From positions 189,507,639-189,571,638 of the forward strand of contig JAKSZU010000003.1 in NCBI GenBank assembly GCA_026018925.1: a stretch of 64,000 nucleotides of DNA. Reading direction: 5' to 3'. The translations under genes were made by a program, and so were the position numbers. Positions 1 to 10,003 of the stretch are shown here, piece by piece. Each line of letters begins with the position of its first letter. Position 1 is the stretch's first letter. The DNA is from Tupaia tana. Lineage: Eukaryota; Chordata; Mammalia; Scandentia; Tupaiidae. The notes beneath the pieces are model-generated. The model ran no database searches. It was not told the DNA's origin and was given only the letters and a program-made list of their open reading frames with translations.

Positions 1-138
1 CTATAGGATATGTGCACATCCCAGAGGCAGAGAGGAAAGGGAAGGTGAGAAAGCAGGCCATCAGTTTCGAGATGCAAACCATGGTCAACCATGTGGGAGT
101 CCAGTGCCTCAACTACCATGCCACCTACTGGCCCCAAC
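1..138 (-). mobile_element. tRNA-derived SINE, cut by the window edge
   Basis: Reverse-oriented copy; the head reads CCAGTAGGTGGCATGG on the minus strand. Its 3' part keeps the 'cctatag' tail otherwise typical of the longer SINE type B. Confidence 0.8.
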
Positions 139-164
139 CAAGTAAACTTTCTCATTTATTTTCT

Positions 165-336
165 TAAAGAATTATTTTATTTAACTTTATTTATTTGTTT
201 ATTTTAATTTGACTAGAGAGGTATAGAATAAGAGAGAGAGGGAAAGTAAGAAAGCAAGCCCCTAGGTCTGGGACTCAAACTGCAGTCAGCCATGTGGCAG
301 TCCAGCCTCTCTAACCAGCACACCACCTGCCACCCT
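165..336 (-). mobile_element. SINE type A
   Basis: Short type: tRNA-like head, CT-rich stretch, 'ggtcaaattaaaat' motif, AATAAA-rich tail ending in aattctt, here in reverse. Confidence 0.85.
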
Positions 337-356
337 TGTAAACTTTTTTTAAAAAG

Positions 357-459
357 AGCTGGGCAGGGGTGGGCAGGTGCCGTGGTGGTTAGGGGTGCTG
401 GACTCCCACATGACCGACCACAGTTGGAGTCCTGGACCTGGAGGCTTACTTTCTCACTT

Positions 460-508
<49 letters not shown>

Positions 509-568
509 CCCTCTCTGGTTAAATTAAAATAAATAAAGTTAATAAAGTAATTTAAAAAAAAAAAAAAA
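357..568 (+). mobile_element. SINE type A with (CT)n expansion
   Basis: Head, B-box-like region and tail are present; the internal CT stretch has expanded to more than 40 bases. Confidence 0.85.
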
Positions 569-575
569 GAGCTGG

Positions 576-845
576 ACAGGACCAGCAGTGGTGTAATGGC
601 TATGTCGCTTGATTCTCATGTAGTCGACTGCAGTTCAAGTCCCAGACCTGGTGGTTTAAACTCATGCCAGGCACGTGTGCATACGTGCCCAAGATCCTGA
701 GAGGAGAATGGAGGAGAGGGGATTGTGGTGTGGCCATTCCCCCATGGGGTGACTTCTCACTTTCTGTCTCTCTGTCTCTCTCTCTTTCTGGCAAGCACAT
801 GCATCCTATAGCAAAAACCTCTCCAAAACAAACAAACAAACAAAA
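576..845 (+). mobile_element. SINE type B
   Basis: Long type (about 240 bases): tRNA-like head with 'gtaatggctatgtcgct', a unique middle ('gagaggagaatggaggag', 'ggtgacttctcactttctgtctct') and the 3' end 'cctatagcaaaaacctctcc' plus an A-rich tail. Confidence 0.9.
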
Positions 846-1665
846 GAGCTGGACAAAGATTAGTCAAGAAGAGGTTTGACTAGGAGGCAGCAGTGTTATG
901 AGCAAGAGCTGAGCCTAAAGTCAGACAACAGAGGGGGTCTTTAGGCTTAGTAGCAGGGAGTCCTCGGGCAAGGCCCTTCCCCTGTGTATCTCATACCTTT
1001 GAGGTGACCATCAAAAGAGACGTGGATGCCATCTGCAAGCTGCTTCAGCTGGTCAGCTGGTGGTATTGCAGGGGAGATTCCTGTGCAGGGTGAACAGCCG
1101 AACTGGGTGAATTAACTCTAAGAGTCTATGAAAGAAGAGCCGCCCTCCTTCGTGGGGGTACCATAGTGGTGAGGATTTCATCTTTCCAGACTGCACAGAA
1201 TTAAATCCGGAGGTGAGTTCTCACAGCTTCCCCCAGCCTCAGAGCATGAGAATGTCAGCTGGGCAGGCAATGTCATGATTCGGTTGAAAATCTAAGTAAC
1301 TTTCAGAGGCTGTAAAACTGATGTCAGATCTCTGAGAGGAGCTGACAGTGTGGTGACAGTCCCAGAATGTGAGGGTGATAAAGAGCGTGCAGATGAGTCC
1401 TCACCCCAGTTCTTCAGAGCTCCAGGTAAGGAAGGACAGTAATTCTGACAAGGGCGTAAGGGATTGTTCATGGCGTTCAGACAGAGAATCAGAAGTATTG
1501 CGGCTGTTGGGAGGAGAGTGGTATGGTTTGTTAGAGAAAAGATGTGGGCCCACAGGGGATATCAAAGCCCTAAATATGAAGCAGGGAAGTCCCAAGCAGC
1601 GCCTCACTTCCGGGCTCTGTGAAGTCCGAGCTGCCTTCTATGCAGGCGCAGAAGGTAAAGTTATG

Positions 1666-1679
1666 GCGCCACCTGCTGG
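1666..1679 (-). promoter_or_regulatory. CTCF-type motif, full consensus match
   Basis: The minus strand reads CCAGCAGGTGGCGC, matching CCASYAGRKGGCRS at every position. It is outside any SINE I recognise. It lies about 37 kb downstream of SIX3, where a domain border between SIX3 and SIX2 is known in vertebrates. Binding is not shown. Confidence 0.45.
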
Positions 1680-2199
1680 ATAACTACAGGATTGATTCTC
1701 TCCACTTGCAGGTTGTGCGCCTCCCTAAAACTTGGATATAAAACTTAACCCTCCGGAGAACGAAAACCTTCGTGGAGGCCACGTTCCACCCAGATGGGAA
1801 ACCAACGTCCTGCTTACCAACATACCTTGAGCTCTGCAAAGCTTGTGTTTTGGGTCTCAGAATGTTAGACGCCTAGAATTCTGGGACAGAATGAACATGC
1901 TCCTAGAGGACCAGAGGAGAGATGGAGGGGGTTACCGCAGGTTCCGTCTGCGAATAGGTAGCCCTCCCTGCCCGCCCACCGCGGCAGGATCCTCTTTCCA
2001 GAACCTTCGCTTACAGAGCTGTTGAGGCTCTGAGCGGGCAGGCATGGGCCTAGAAGAGATGGTAAGCCTTTACTGGCACGTGAGCCATGGCGGTGGGGGG
2101 CGGGGGGCCAGCCCATACCAACACTGATGAATTTGCAAGTGCCTCACTGTGTCCACCGGGTCTGAAAGGCTCCATAATGACCCCATAATAGCAGGCACA

Positions 2200-2350
2200 C
2201 GCCTTGTAAATGCTCCCTCCTCTAGGGATCATTAGAAAGCCATTAAGGGTATTTAATTATTTCCTAGCAGTAATAAAGGTGCTAATAAGCCGGGCAGGTT
2301 TTCTCTCTTTTATGGAGATAATTAGAAGGCCAATTATTTTTTATGTACAT
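2200..2350. promoter_or_regulatory. Candidate conserved element: run of ATTA/TAAT cores
   Basis: CATTAG, CATTAA, TTAATTAT, CTAATAA, TAATTAG and CAATTATT occur within about 110 bases of non-repeat sequence. Such density suggests a homeodomain-bound element, unproven. Confidence 0.3.
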
Positions 2351-2460
2351 AAAGGAGTGAAATCTTAACCACTGTCCCACAGTTGTGCTATATTCTGCAC
2401 TTGTGACATACATGGCTCTGTGGCACTTGGTTATGCATTAACAAGGATCTCAGATTTCTT

Positions 2461-2688
2461 TTTTTAAAATTTTTTTTATAATTATTTAATTTTATTTATT
2501 CATTAATTTTATTTTAATTTGACCAGACACACACATACACACAGAGAGAGAGAGAGAGAAGAGAGAGAGAGAAGGAGAGAGGGAAAGTGGTGAGAAAGCA
2601 AGCTGCCAGGTCCGGGACTTGAACCATGTTCAGCCATGTGGGAGTGTCCAGCACCTTAACTTACATCACACCACCTGCTGGTCCCCCA
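2461..2688 (-). mobile_element. SINE type A
   Basis: Complete reverse copy with an expanded GA/CA stretch; head near-consensus 'accacctgctggtcccc'. Confidence 0.85.
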
Positions 2689-2959
2689 GGATCTCAGATT
2701 TCTAAACGCCAAACCTCAGTCTACCTCAGAGTCAGGGTTGGTCTGAAAGAAGCAGAGGAGGAATACCAGCAACAGCCAGCCCTCTGGACTCAGGGGCGAG
2801 GAGGCCTGTTGGTTGTGCGTTCGCTTCAGAAAGTGTATCTCACCTCCTAAACTTGAGCGCACAGCAGATTTACCCCAAGGCTGTTCAAGTGCAGATTGCT
2901 GGGCCCAACCCTGAGCTTTTGACTCAGCAAATTTGGGGTGGAGCATAGGAATTTACATT

Positions 2960-3048
2960 TCTGGGGCCCTCACATGCTGAAGTGGTTAAAGCACTGGACT
3001 CCCACATAGTCGACCACAGTTCAAGTACCAGACCTGGTGGCTTGCTTT

Positions 3049-3092
<44 letters not shown>

Positions 3093-3109
3093 AAATTGAA
3101 AAAAAAATA
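2960..3109 (+). mobile_element. SINE type A
   Basis: Head slightly diverged, CT expansion, tail reduced to an A run. Confidence 0.8.
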
Positions 3110-3178
3110 CGGGACCAGCAGTTGGACAGCAGTCAGACGAGATGTTCTGTGAGGCTGACTCACGGATACCTCCTTTCC
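3110..3178 (+). mobile_element. Fragment of SINE type D
   Basis: Contains 'ctgtgaggctgactcacg', shared exactly with the copy at 5980-6222 and absent from types A and B. Confidence 0.4.
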
Positions 3179-3254
3179 CTACTAAGAGATTCATGGATAG
3201 AATTCAAAGGGATTCATGATTTTCGTTGGCAAAATATTTCACCTTTACCTTTAC

Positions 3255-3609
3255 TAACTTTTTTAAGAATTATTTCTACTTAATTTTAGTTATCATTGTT
3301 ATATTTTTAGAATTATTTATTTTTTAATTCCTTTTGTTATTATTTTTCATTTTTAATTCGACCAGAGAGAGAGAAAGGGAAAGTGAGAAAGCAAGCTGGC
3401 AGGAACAGGACTCGATCTGTGGTTGACCATGTGGGAGTACAGCACCTTTATCCACAATGCCACCTGCCAGCCCCTCATTATTTTAAAATTTGACCAGAGA
3501 AAGAGAGACAAAGGGAAAGTGAGAAAGCAAGTCACCAGGTCTGGAACTTAAACCGTGGTTGGCCATGTGAGAGTCCAGCACCTTAACCACCACACCACCT
3601 GCCAACCCC
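3255..3609 (-). mobile_element. Two tandem reverse SINE type A copies
   Basis: Copies at 3255-3476 and 3477-3609 lie head to tail; the second abuts the head of the first. Confidence 0.8.
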
Positions 3610-3629
3610 ACCTTCACTAACTTCTTAAC

Positions 3630-3995
3630 TTACTCCTATTTCTTTTCTTTTCTTTTCTTTTCTTTTCTTTTCTTTTCTTTTCTTTTCTTTTCTTTTCTTC
3701 TTTTCTTTTTATTTATTTATTTATTTTTTTTTTTAGAGGTTTTTGCTATAGGGCACGTGCGCTCGCCAGACAGAGAGAGACAGAGAGACAGAAAGTGAGA
3801 AATCACCCCCCAGGGGGGATGGCCACGCCACAATCCCCTCTCCTCCATTCTCCTCTTGGGATCTTGGGCACGCACACACACGTGCCCGGCGTGAGTTTAA
3901 GCCACCGGGTCCGGGACTCAAACCACGGTCGACTACATGCGAGTCCAGCGACACAGCCATTACGCTAACTGCTGGTCCCCTTACTTCTATTTCTT
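3630..3995 (-). mobile_element. SINE type B with (TTTTC)n tail between target-site duplications
   Basis: The element body is 3723-3980. Its tail has expanded to about 80 bases of TTTTC repeats plus TTTA units. TTACTCCTATTTCTT (3630-3644) and TTACTTCTATTTCTT (3981-3995) are the duplications, so the microsatellite is part of the insertion. Confidence 0.85.
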
Positions 3996-4408
3996 AAGTT
4001 ATGAATGCAGGCATCAGGCCACAGTAGGAGTAGAGTGGCAACAGATATTTTAAAATCCCATTACAGTGTGGCAGGCGGCTTCAAATATTATCTATACTCA
4101 TCACAGTTTCCAACTCCAGTGACTGTTAGTGCTGCCAGCAGACGGTAGTTGTTAATCCATTAATGGAGACACATATTACTCTATCACTACTTTTGAAAAA
4201 ATATTGTGATAACTATATTTCAAAATGATTGGTTTCCTTTGAAGTTCTATGTATTGTCTTTTTATGAATTTAAAAATGTTCTTCAGACTGCCCAGGAAGG
4301 AGGGCGGGAGGGAGGCAGGGCCCATGACACCCAGACAGAAGGATGAAAAATGTGTTCTAAAGGTGTGAAACAAATGATCAAGAAATCAGAACTCCTTTTA
4401 GAGAAAGT
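3996..4408. other. Unique sequence, no gene seen
   Basis: Nothing recognised. Confidence 0.5.
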
Positions 4409-4858
4409 CTGGGGGCCAGCAGGTGATGTAGTGGTTAGGACACTGGAATCTTACATGGCCAACTGCCATTTGAGTCTCAGACCTGGCAACTGGCTTTCTC
4501 ACTTTTCCTCACTCGCTCTTTCTGTCTCTCTCTGGTCAAATTAGAAATAATAACAATAATAAATAAAATTGGGATCAACAGATGGTGTAATGGCTACGTC
4601 ACTGGACTCCCATGTAGTTGACCCCGGTTTGAGTCCCAGACCCAGTGGCATAAACTCATGCTGAACGCATGTGCGTGCATGCCCAAGTTTCCAAGAGGAA
4701 AATAGAGGAGAAGGGATTGCAGCGTGGCCATCCCCCCCGGGGAGTGATTTCTCGCTTTCTGTCTGTCTTTCTGGTGAGCACATGCGCCCTATAGCAAAAA
4801 TCTCTCCAAAAAAATAATAATAAATAAATTAAATTAAATAAATAATTCTTTTAAAAAA
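4409..4858 (+). mobile_element. SINE type B inserted in the tail of a SINE type A
   Basis: Type A (4409-4568) is interrupted inside its AATAA tail by type B (4569-4812); the rest of the A tail, ending aattctttt, follows at 4813-4858. Confidence 0.8.
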
Positions 4859-5019
4859 TGAAAGAGAATGTTTGGAAGAAATGATGATGCTTAGTTGAGC
4901 AAGGTGTGGGTAGACAGGGAGGTGACCTGTAGGCAGGGGGATGGCCATGATGGACAGGTTGTGATGACTAAGGTGCAGGGCAGAGCTAGAGAAGTCAGCT
5001 TGTTCCCTGTGTTCACGCT

Positions 5020-5131
5020 AGGTTAAGTCAAGTCTCTTTCTTTCCCTCTTTCTTTCTTTCTCTCTCCCTTCCTTCCTTCCTTCCTTCCTTCCTTCCTTCC
5101 TTCCTTCCTTCCTTCCTTCCTTCCTTCCTTC

Positions 5132-5187
<56 letters not shown>

Positions 5188-5440
5188 TTTGGAGAAGTTG
5201 TTGCTATAGGGTGTGTGTGTTCACCACAAAGAGAAAAAGACAGAGAGACAGAAAGTGAGAAATCAATGGCCACGCCACAATCCCTTCTTCTCCATTCTCC
5301 TCTTGGGATCTTGGGCATGCACGCACACACGCCTGGTGTGAGTTTAAGCCACCGAGTCTGGGACTCAAACCATGGTCAACCACATGGGAGTCCAGCAACA
5401 TAGCCATTACGCCAATTGCTGGTCCCGAGGTTAAGTCAAG
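5020..5440 (-). mobile_element. SINE type B with (TTTC/TTCC/TC)n tail between target-site duplications
   Basis: Element body 5186-5427, pyrimidine microsatellite 5033-5185. Exact 13-base duplications AGGTTAAGTCAAG at 5020-5032 and 5428-5440 show that body and microsatellite arrived as one insertion. Confidence 0.9.
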
Positions 5441-5665
5441 CCTCTTAATACATTGCCAGCTCAGACCCAGCTACGATGGTGCAGGCAATGATGCTGCCAC
5501 CCAAGGCTGGGGCCACATGGAAGGTCCAGGTTTGGATCCCTGACTGACCTGCTGGTGCGGCAGTGAACACCTCAGACCCAGCCGACCGGGAGCCTGGGGT
5601 GGGAGGACAGTGCTTGGCAAGACCCTTGCAAAAATACCTCTCTCGACAAAAACACAAACAAGACA
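5441..5665 (+). mobile_element. Possible SINE type D
   Basis: Shares 'acatggaaggtccagg' with the copy at 8023 and has a B-box-like GGTTTGGATCC and an A-rich end. Divergent, so an older family. Confidence 0.35.
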
Positions 5666-5734
5666 AACACTAGCTCAGCTCAGGAAAAGGAGTGGGTAGA
5701 GCAACAATAACACTGATATTTAAAATATTAGGTC

Positions 5735-5892
5735 AGGCTGGCAGATGGTGTGGTAGTTAAGGCGACTGGACTCCCACATGGCTGACCACGGTTTGAGTCC
5801 TGGACCTGGTGGCTTGCTCTCTCTCTGGTCAAAATTGAAAAATAATGATGATAAATAATTATTTTTAAAAATAAATAAAATAAAATAAAACA
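5735..5892 (+). mobile_element. SINE type A
   Basis: Head, short CT part and AATAA-rich tail present. Confidence 0.85.
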
Positions 5893-5974
5893 TTAGGTCG
5901 TCGAGAAATTCATGGCATATTTACTCATGTTTTTCTATGCAAAAATGCATCGTGCCTTTCCCGACAACCCAATA
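5893..5974. mobile_element. Palindromic mariner-like MITE, copy 1
   Basis: Terminal inverted repeats read TTAGGTCGTCGAGAAATTCA on the left and, reversed, TATTGGGTTGTCGGGAAAGG on the right. The core 'gtttttctatgc' is shared with copy 2. A TA lies at the right edge. About ten extra bases (near 5918-5927) break the left arm. No coding capacity; mobilised in trans by a mariner/Tc1 transposase if the class call is right. Confidence 0.7.
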
Positions 5975-5979
5975 GTAAC

Positions 5980-6222
5980 TTCCGGAGCAGGATGGTGGTG
6001 CAGAGGTGAAACACAATACACTGTGAGGCTGACTCACGTGGAAGGGTCAGGATTTGCTTCTGGAGGGCTCCCTGAGTACACCAGGGGTGTGCGTGCCCAT
6101 GATCCGGGGCTGGCTGAAGAAGTGTGTGTGTGTGTGTGTGTGTGGGGGGATTGCTGCACCAAGAGCCTGTTGGGGATGCTCTCTGTCTCTGTCTCATGGA
6201 ATAAATAAATAAACTTCATATT
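5980..6222 (+). mobile_element. SINE type D
   Basis: tRNA-like 'ggatggtggtgcagaggtgaaac' start, the 'gaggctgactcacg' motif, a (GT)n at 6121-6145 and an AATAAATAAATAAA end. Unlike A and B. Confidence 0.45.
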
Positions 6223-6228
6223 ATTAAC

Positions 6229-6478
6229 TTCTGGGTCAGTAGGTGGTGTGGTGGTCAAGGCAGTGGATCCCACATGGTTGACTTTGAGTCCCAGAGACAG
6301 CAGCTTGAAAAACACACCAGGTGATGTGTGCATGCCCAAAGTCTCAAGAAGAGCGTGGAAGAGAAGGAATTGCCCCACGGCCATCCCCTCCAGGGAGGGT
6401 TTCTCATTTTCCCCCACTCTGTCTCTCTGGAGAGTGCACTAGTCCTGTGGCAAGTCTAAAACAAAACAAAACAAAACA
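6229..6478 (+). mobile_element. SINE type C
   Basis: Like type B but with 'ttgaaaaacac' after the head and older divergence; ends in AAAAC repeats. Confidence 0.75.
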
Positions 6479-7102
6479 TTATTCATTTCTGCTGTCTTTT
6501 TACCATCTTGGAGCCTATGGAGGCTGCTGGGGGTGGGATTTTAAATGTCAGCTATGTCTGGAAGGCTGCGGGCCGAGGCCATATTTGCTGGCTATGAGCA
6601 GGGTCTCAGGAACCAAAGAGAACACACAGATCTGAAATTGGAGGAAGTGTTTATGCCCAAGCTGAAGGGAACTCTATTTGGGCAAGAGATGCGCTTATGT
6701 GCACAAAGAACAGCACGGTGACTCTTGGTGGCATGTCAAACAAAACTAGAGTAATCTAGGGAAAGGCTGCTTGCACTCATGGAGACAGAGGCATGGTTCA
6801 TGCCAAATTCTGAAGCAACCTTCCTGCTAAGGCCATTGGATATAGAATCCATGTGATGCTGCACCCCTCAATAACTTAAACTATCAAATAGTAAATAAAT
6901 ACAAGTGGATTTGTGTTCCTGTAAAAAAATAAAATGACATATACGTGTGTGTGTGCATGTAATTAATTTCTGTCAGGAATCATATGGTTTATCAAGGCCT
7001 TAGGTGTATAATATACCCTTTTCTTGGGAGTTCTGATCATAATTTTATGAAGTGTAGAGATGAGGAGGTCACCATTCAATATTTTGGAGAAGTGAACTTG
7101 GT
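6479..7102. other. Unique sequence, no gene seen
   Basis: Nothing recognised. Confidence 0.5.
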
Positions 7103-7385
7103 CTTGTGATTCTATTTTTTCTTTGCTTAAGAGACTTTTGCTAGAGGGTGCGTGTGCTTGCTGGAGAGACAGAGAGACAGAAAGTGAGAAGTCACCCCCC
7201 CCCCATGGGGATGGTCATATCTCAATCCCTTCCCCTCCATTCTCCTCTCAGGATTGTAGGCACACATGCACATGCACCTGGTGTGAATTTCAAGTCACTG
7301 GATCTGGGGCTCGAACCTTAGGCAGCCACATGGGAGTCCAGCGCCTTAACCACTATACCACCTGCTGGCCCCAGCCTTGTGATTC
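7103..7385 (-). mobile_element. SINE type B/C with target-site duplication
   Basis: The body is flanked by CTTGTGATTC at 7103-7112 and 7376-7385. Confidence 0.85.
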
Positions 7386-7564
7386 CAAATTATGCATTTT
7401 CCAGCCAGTTGAAGGAATGGGACTGTGTATGTGTGTTTCTGGACATAGGAGTTGGAAGATAAGCCCCTGCCATGAAGTCCTTCTTTGTCTTTCTCTAGGC
7501 AAACAAGTGCTACAACTGTGGCTCCTAGACCCAGTCCCAAACTTGTTTCTGTGGCATGAAAGAA

Positions 7565-7670
7565 AGACCCTGGGATCTGGAGTCTGGAAATTGAGTTCTC
7601 ATGCTGATTCTGCCACTGTGAGTCTGGGTGTCACACCCTCAGTCTCTACGTCTGTGCGTGAGTGTACAAT
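7565..7670 (+). mobile_element. MIR fragment
   Basis: 'ctggagtctg...ctgattctgccactgtgag...cctcagtctc' follows the MIR core order. Confidence 0.5.
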
Positions 7671-8022
7671 CTACCTTGCATGGCACCCCCCGGGTGCTTG
7701 GTCAGTGCCATCTCTCGTCACTCTTACACCTACCCTTGCCCCAGTGGCCTCTGAGCAGCTCCCTCCTGCTTCCCTGCTGCTTCTGCAGGACAACTCTGCT
7801 CTTCCTCCTCTCCCTTCTTACCCCAGCCCTGCTTACTCCTCCTAAGCCTCCCTCCCCGTGGATCTAGAGCAGCTCACTCCTGTCCAGCTATGCGAAAGGG
7901 GCTCGACTACCTCATCTTTGAAGCTGTTGCTGACTGTTGGATGAACAGAGGAATTGGCTGGTCAGAGGACAAAGATGGTTTCTTTCAGCAAGTTTTCCCT
8001 GGAACAGTTCGATCTTCCTGAC
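7671..8022. other. Unique sequence, no gene seen
   Basis: Pyrimidine-rich; no exon recognised. Confidence 0.4.
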
Positions 8023-8245
8023 ACAAGGGTCAGGCCGTGGCGCAACAGTGATGCAACTGGACCCCCATGGGAAAGGTCCAGGGCATGTGCACAAGGACCT
8101 CCTGGGCACCGTGATCCAGGCCAGCTCCACTGGGGGTGGGTTATGGCATGAAATCCTGTTGAGGGTAACTGTCTCTTTCTCTTGCTTTCTCTCTCGGAAG
8201 TAAATGAATAAGTAAATGTTAACAGAAAGATTTTTTTTTTAATCT
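8023..8245 (+). mobile_element. SINE type D
   Basis: 'ggccgtggcgcaacagtgatgc' head, 'catgggaaaggtccagg', a C/T-rich 3' part and 'aaatgaataagtaaatg' tail. Confidence 0.45.
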
Positions 8246-8489
8246 TTCAAGCATATTTCTTAGCCGTAAATTGTCTGGGAGTTGCTTTGGTTTTTTTTCT
8301 TCCCCTCTCCTGTGTGTGTCGAGACACGTCTCCCAGACCTGTGGCTTTGAGCGCAACACTCATACCTCTGCATCATCCCCCTTCTCTGTCCACCCTCCCT
8401 TTATGGATGGCGCCAGGGGAGCACACTGACGCTTTGTTTAAGAACTGGGAGGAGCTGGCAGTGTCAACACCTCAACGTCCTGTATTGAG

Positions 8490-8590
8490 AGGTACTAATC
8501 CTCTTATTTGCTCTGCGTCTTTAGGCAAGTCACTTAACCTTTCTGGGCTTAGGATCAACATATCCATTTTCCAGACTGTCTAGAAGGGGT
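8490..8590 (+). mobile_element. MIR fragment
   Basis: 'ggcaagtcacttaacctttctgggctt' is the MIR core. Confidence 0.6.
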
Positions 8591-8710
8591 GATGGAGGAT
8601 TCAGTTTAATCACTCCAAAAGGGGGGGGGGGGGGTCTTTAAAGGTTGGAGAGAATGATGACTACGTGGCCAGACCCAGGATTCAGTGTTCGTTTGTATCC
8701 TCTTTCCTGT

Positions 8711-9118
8711 CCACCCAACCTTTTTTTTTAAGAATTATTTTATTGGGGACCAGCAGGTGGCATGGTGGTTAAGATGCTGGACTTTCCCACATGGCTGGCC
8801 GTAGTTCGAGTCCCAGTTCTGCTGACTTGCTTTCTCACTTTTCCTCTCTCTGTGTCTCTCTCTGGTCAAATTAAAATTAATGAATGAACAAATAAAATTA
8901 AATTTAAAAATAATTGTTTTTTAAAAAAAGAAAATAATTTTTAAAAGAATTACTTTATTTTATTTTATTTATTATTATTATTTTTTAAATTTGACCAGAG
9001 AGACAGAGAAAGAGGAAAGTGGGAAAGCAAGACGCCAGGTGCGGGACTCGAACTGTGGTCAGCCATGTGGGAGTCCGGAGCCTTAACCGGCACACCACCT
9101 GCCGACCCCCACCCATCC
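8711..9118 (-). mobile_element. SINE type A (reverse) interrupted by a forward SINE type A
   Basis: The outer reverse copy (8721-9108) has duplications CCACCCAACC/CCACCCATCC at 8711-8720 and 9109-9118. The inner forward copy (8745-8944) sits in its T-rich tail between AAGAATTATTTTATT and AAGAATTACTTTATT. Confidence 0.85.
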
Positions 9119-9406
9119 TGGATACCTGCCCCGTAAAAGAAACAGAAGACATGACCTGTGGTACAGGAGAGATGCATTATGGGCAAAAGTAACAGCATAT
9201 GGGTAAGCACTGTCCTGGACTCAGGACACTGCAGTGCAGGTGACTAGGTGGCAGGTCCCTCCTAGGGAGGGGGCAGCTGGGCACAGTGAGCTGCAGGAGG
9301 ACGGATGTGACTCATATTTGGGGACAGTGTACCACTAACTAAACTGGGGCATGCAGGGTGAGAAGCAGGTTTGCCACAAAGGATAAGGGGGGAATTCTAG
9401 ATGTGG

Positions 9407-9477
9407 TAGGTCGTCGGGAAAGTCATGATGTGTTTTTCTATGCCAAAACGTGTCATGACTTTCCCAACGACCCAATA
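9407..9477. mobile_element. Palindromic mariner-like MITE, copy 2
   Basis: A 71-base near-perfect palindrome: TAGGTCGTCGGGAAAGTCAT on the left pairs with the reverse of the right arm, and the centre is 'tttttctatgccaaaa'. TA is at the right edge. Compact hairpin MITE of the mariner/Tc1 class, lineage-specific as far as I can tell. Confidence 0.75.
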
Positions 9478-9699
9478 GATGCAGACATCCCAGATATTTG
9501 AACTGGGAAGTAGGGGTACAAGGCTGCATTGTAAGGATGTCTGAGCCTTGGAGCCTCCCAAGGCATTCTGAGGGAAGCATGTGCCCAGGGTATATAGCGA
9601 ATTGTAACCGTGACCGTGACTGCAATAACTACTGCAGGGGTTCACACCTGGGGAAGGCCAGGAACCTGCTCGGTGCTTTGTTTTGTGATTTAACTCTCG

Positions 9700-9800
9700 T
9701 GGCAAACCCACAAGATTTGCTTTATTGCCTCATTTTATAGGTAGGAAGACTGAAGCTCCCAGAAAATGTGTTGTAAGCTCATGATCATGTCCCACTCTGT
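9700..9800 (-). mobile_element. MIR fragment
   Basis: 'cctcattttataggtaggaagactgaagctc' is the MIR core in reverse. Confidence 0.45.
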
Positions 9801-9841
9801 ACCCAGCCCCACCGTGGTACTCCAGGGAGCTAGGCGGTACT

Positions 9842-10003
9842 CCTTCCTGCTAGGTGTTCTGACCCCCCAGTGGAGCTGCTGAGGCTCAGGGCCAGTTTGG
9901 AAGGAGATGAACAAGGACGCTATTCATCCTGTGGTGGTCAGCCCTGTAGCCCTTCACTAGGGTCCCAGGAGTCGCCATGGGGTCAGAACACCTAGCAGGA
10001 AGG
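9842..10003. repeat. 25-base perfect inverted repeat with a 112-base loop
   Basis: Arms 9842-9866 and 9979-10003 are exact reverse complements (core GCTAGGTGTTCTGACC). Neither arm belongs to a repeat I recognise. Confidence 0.9.

Larger units (their letters stand above)
846..2460. other. Unique sequence, no gene seen
   Basis: No coding exon or SINE. It holds a consensus CTCF motif at 1666-1679 and an ATTA-rich block at 2200-2350, listed separately. Confidence 0.5.

Noticed and set aside
5033-5190. Possible CRISPR-like or designed tandem array
   Set aside because: It is a simple pyrimidine microsatellite bounded by SINE target-site duplications.
7123-7845. 240-codon plus-strand frame
   Set aside because: It starts inside a reverse SINE and runs through a MIR; no protein similarity.
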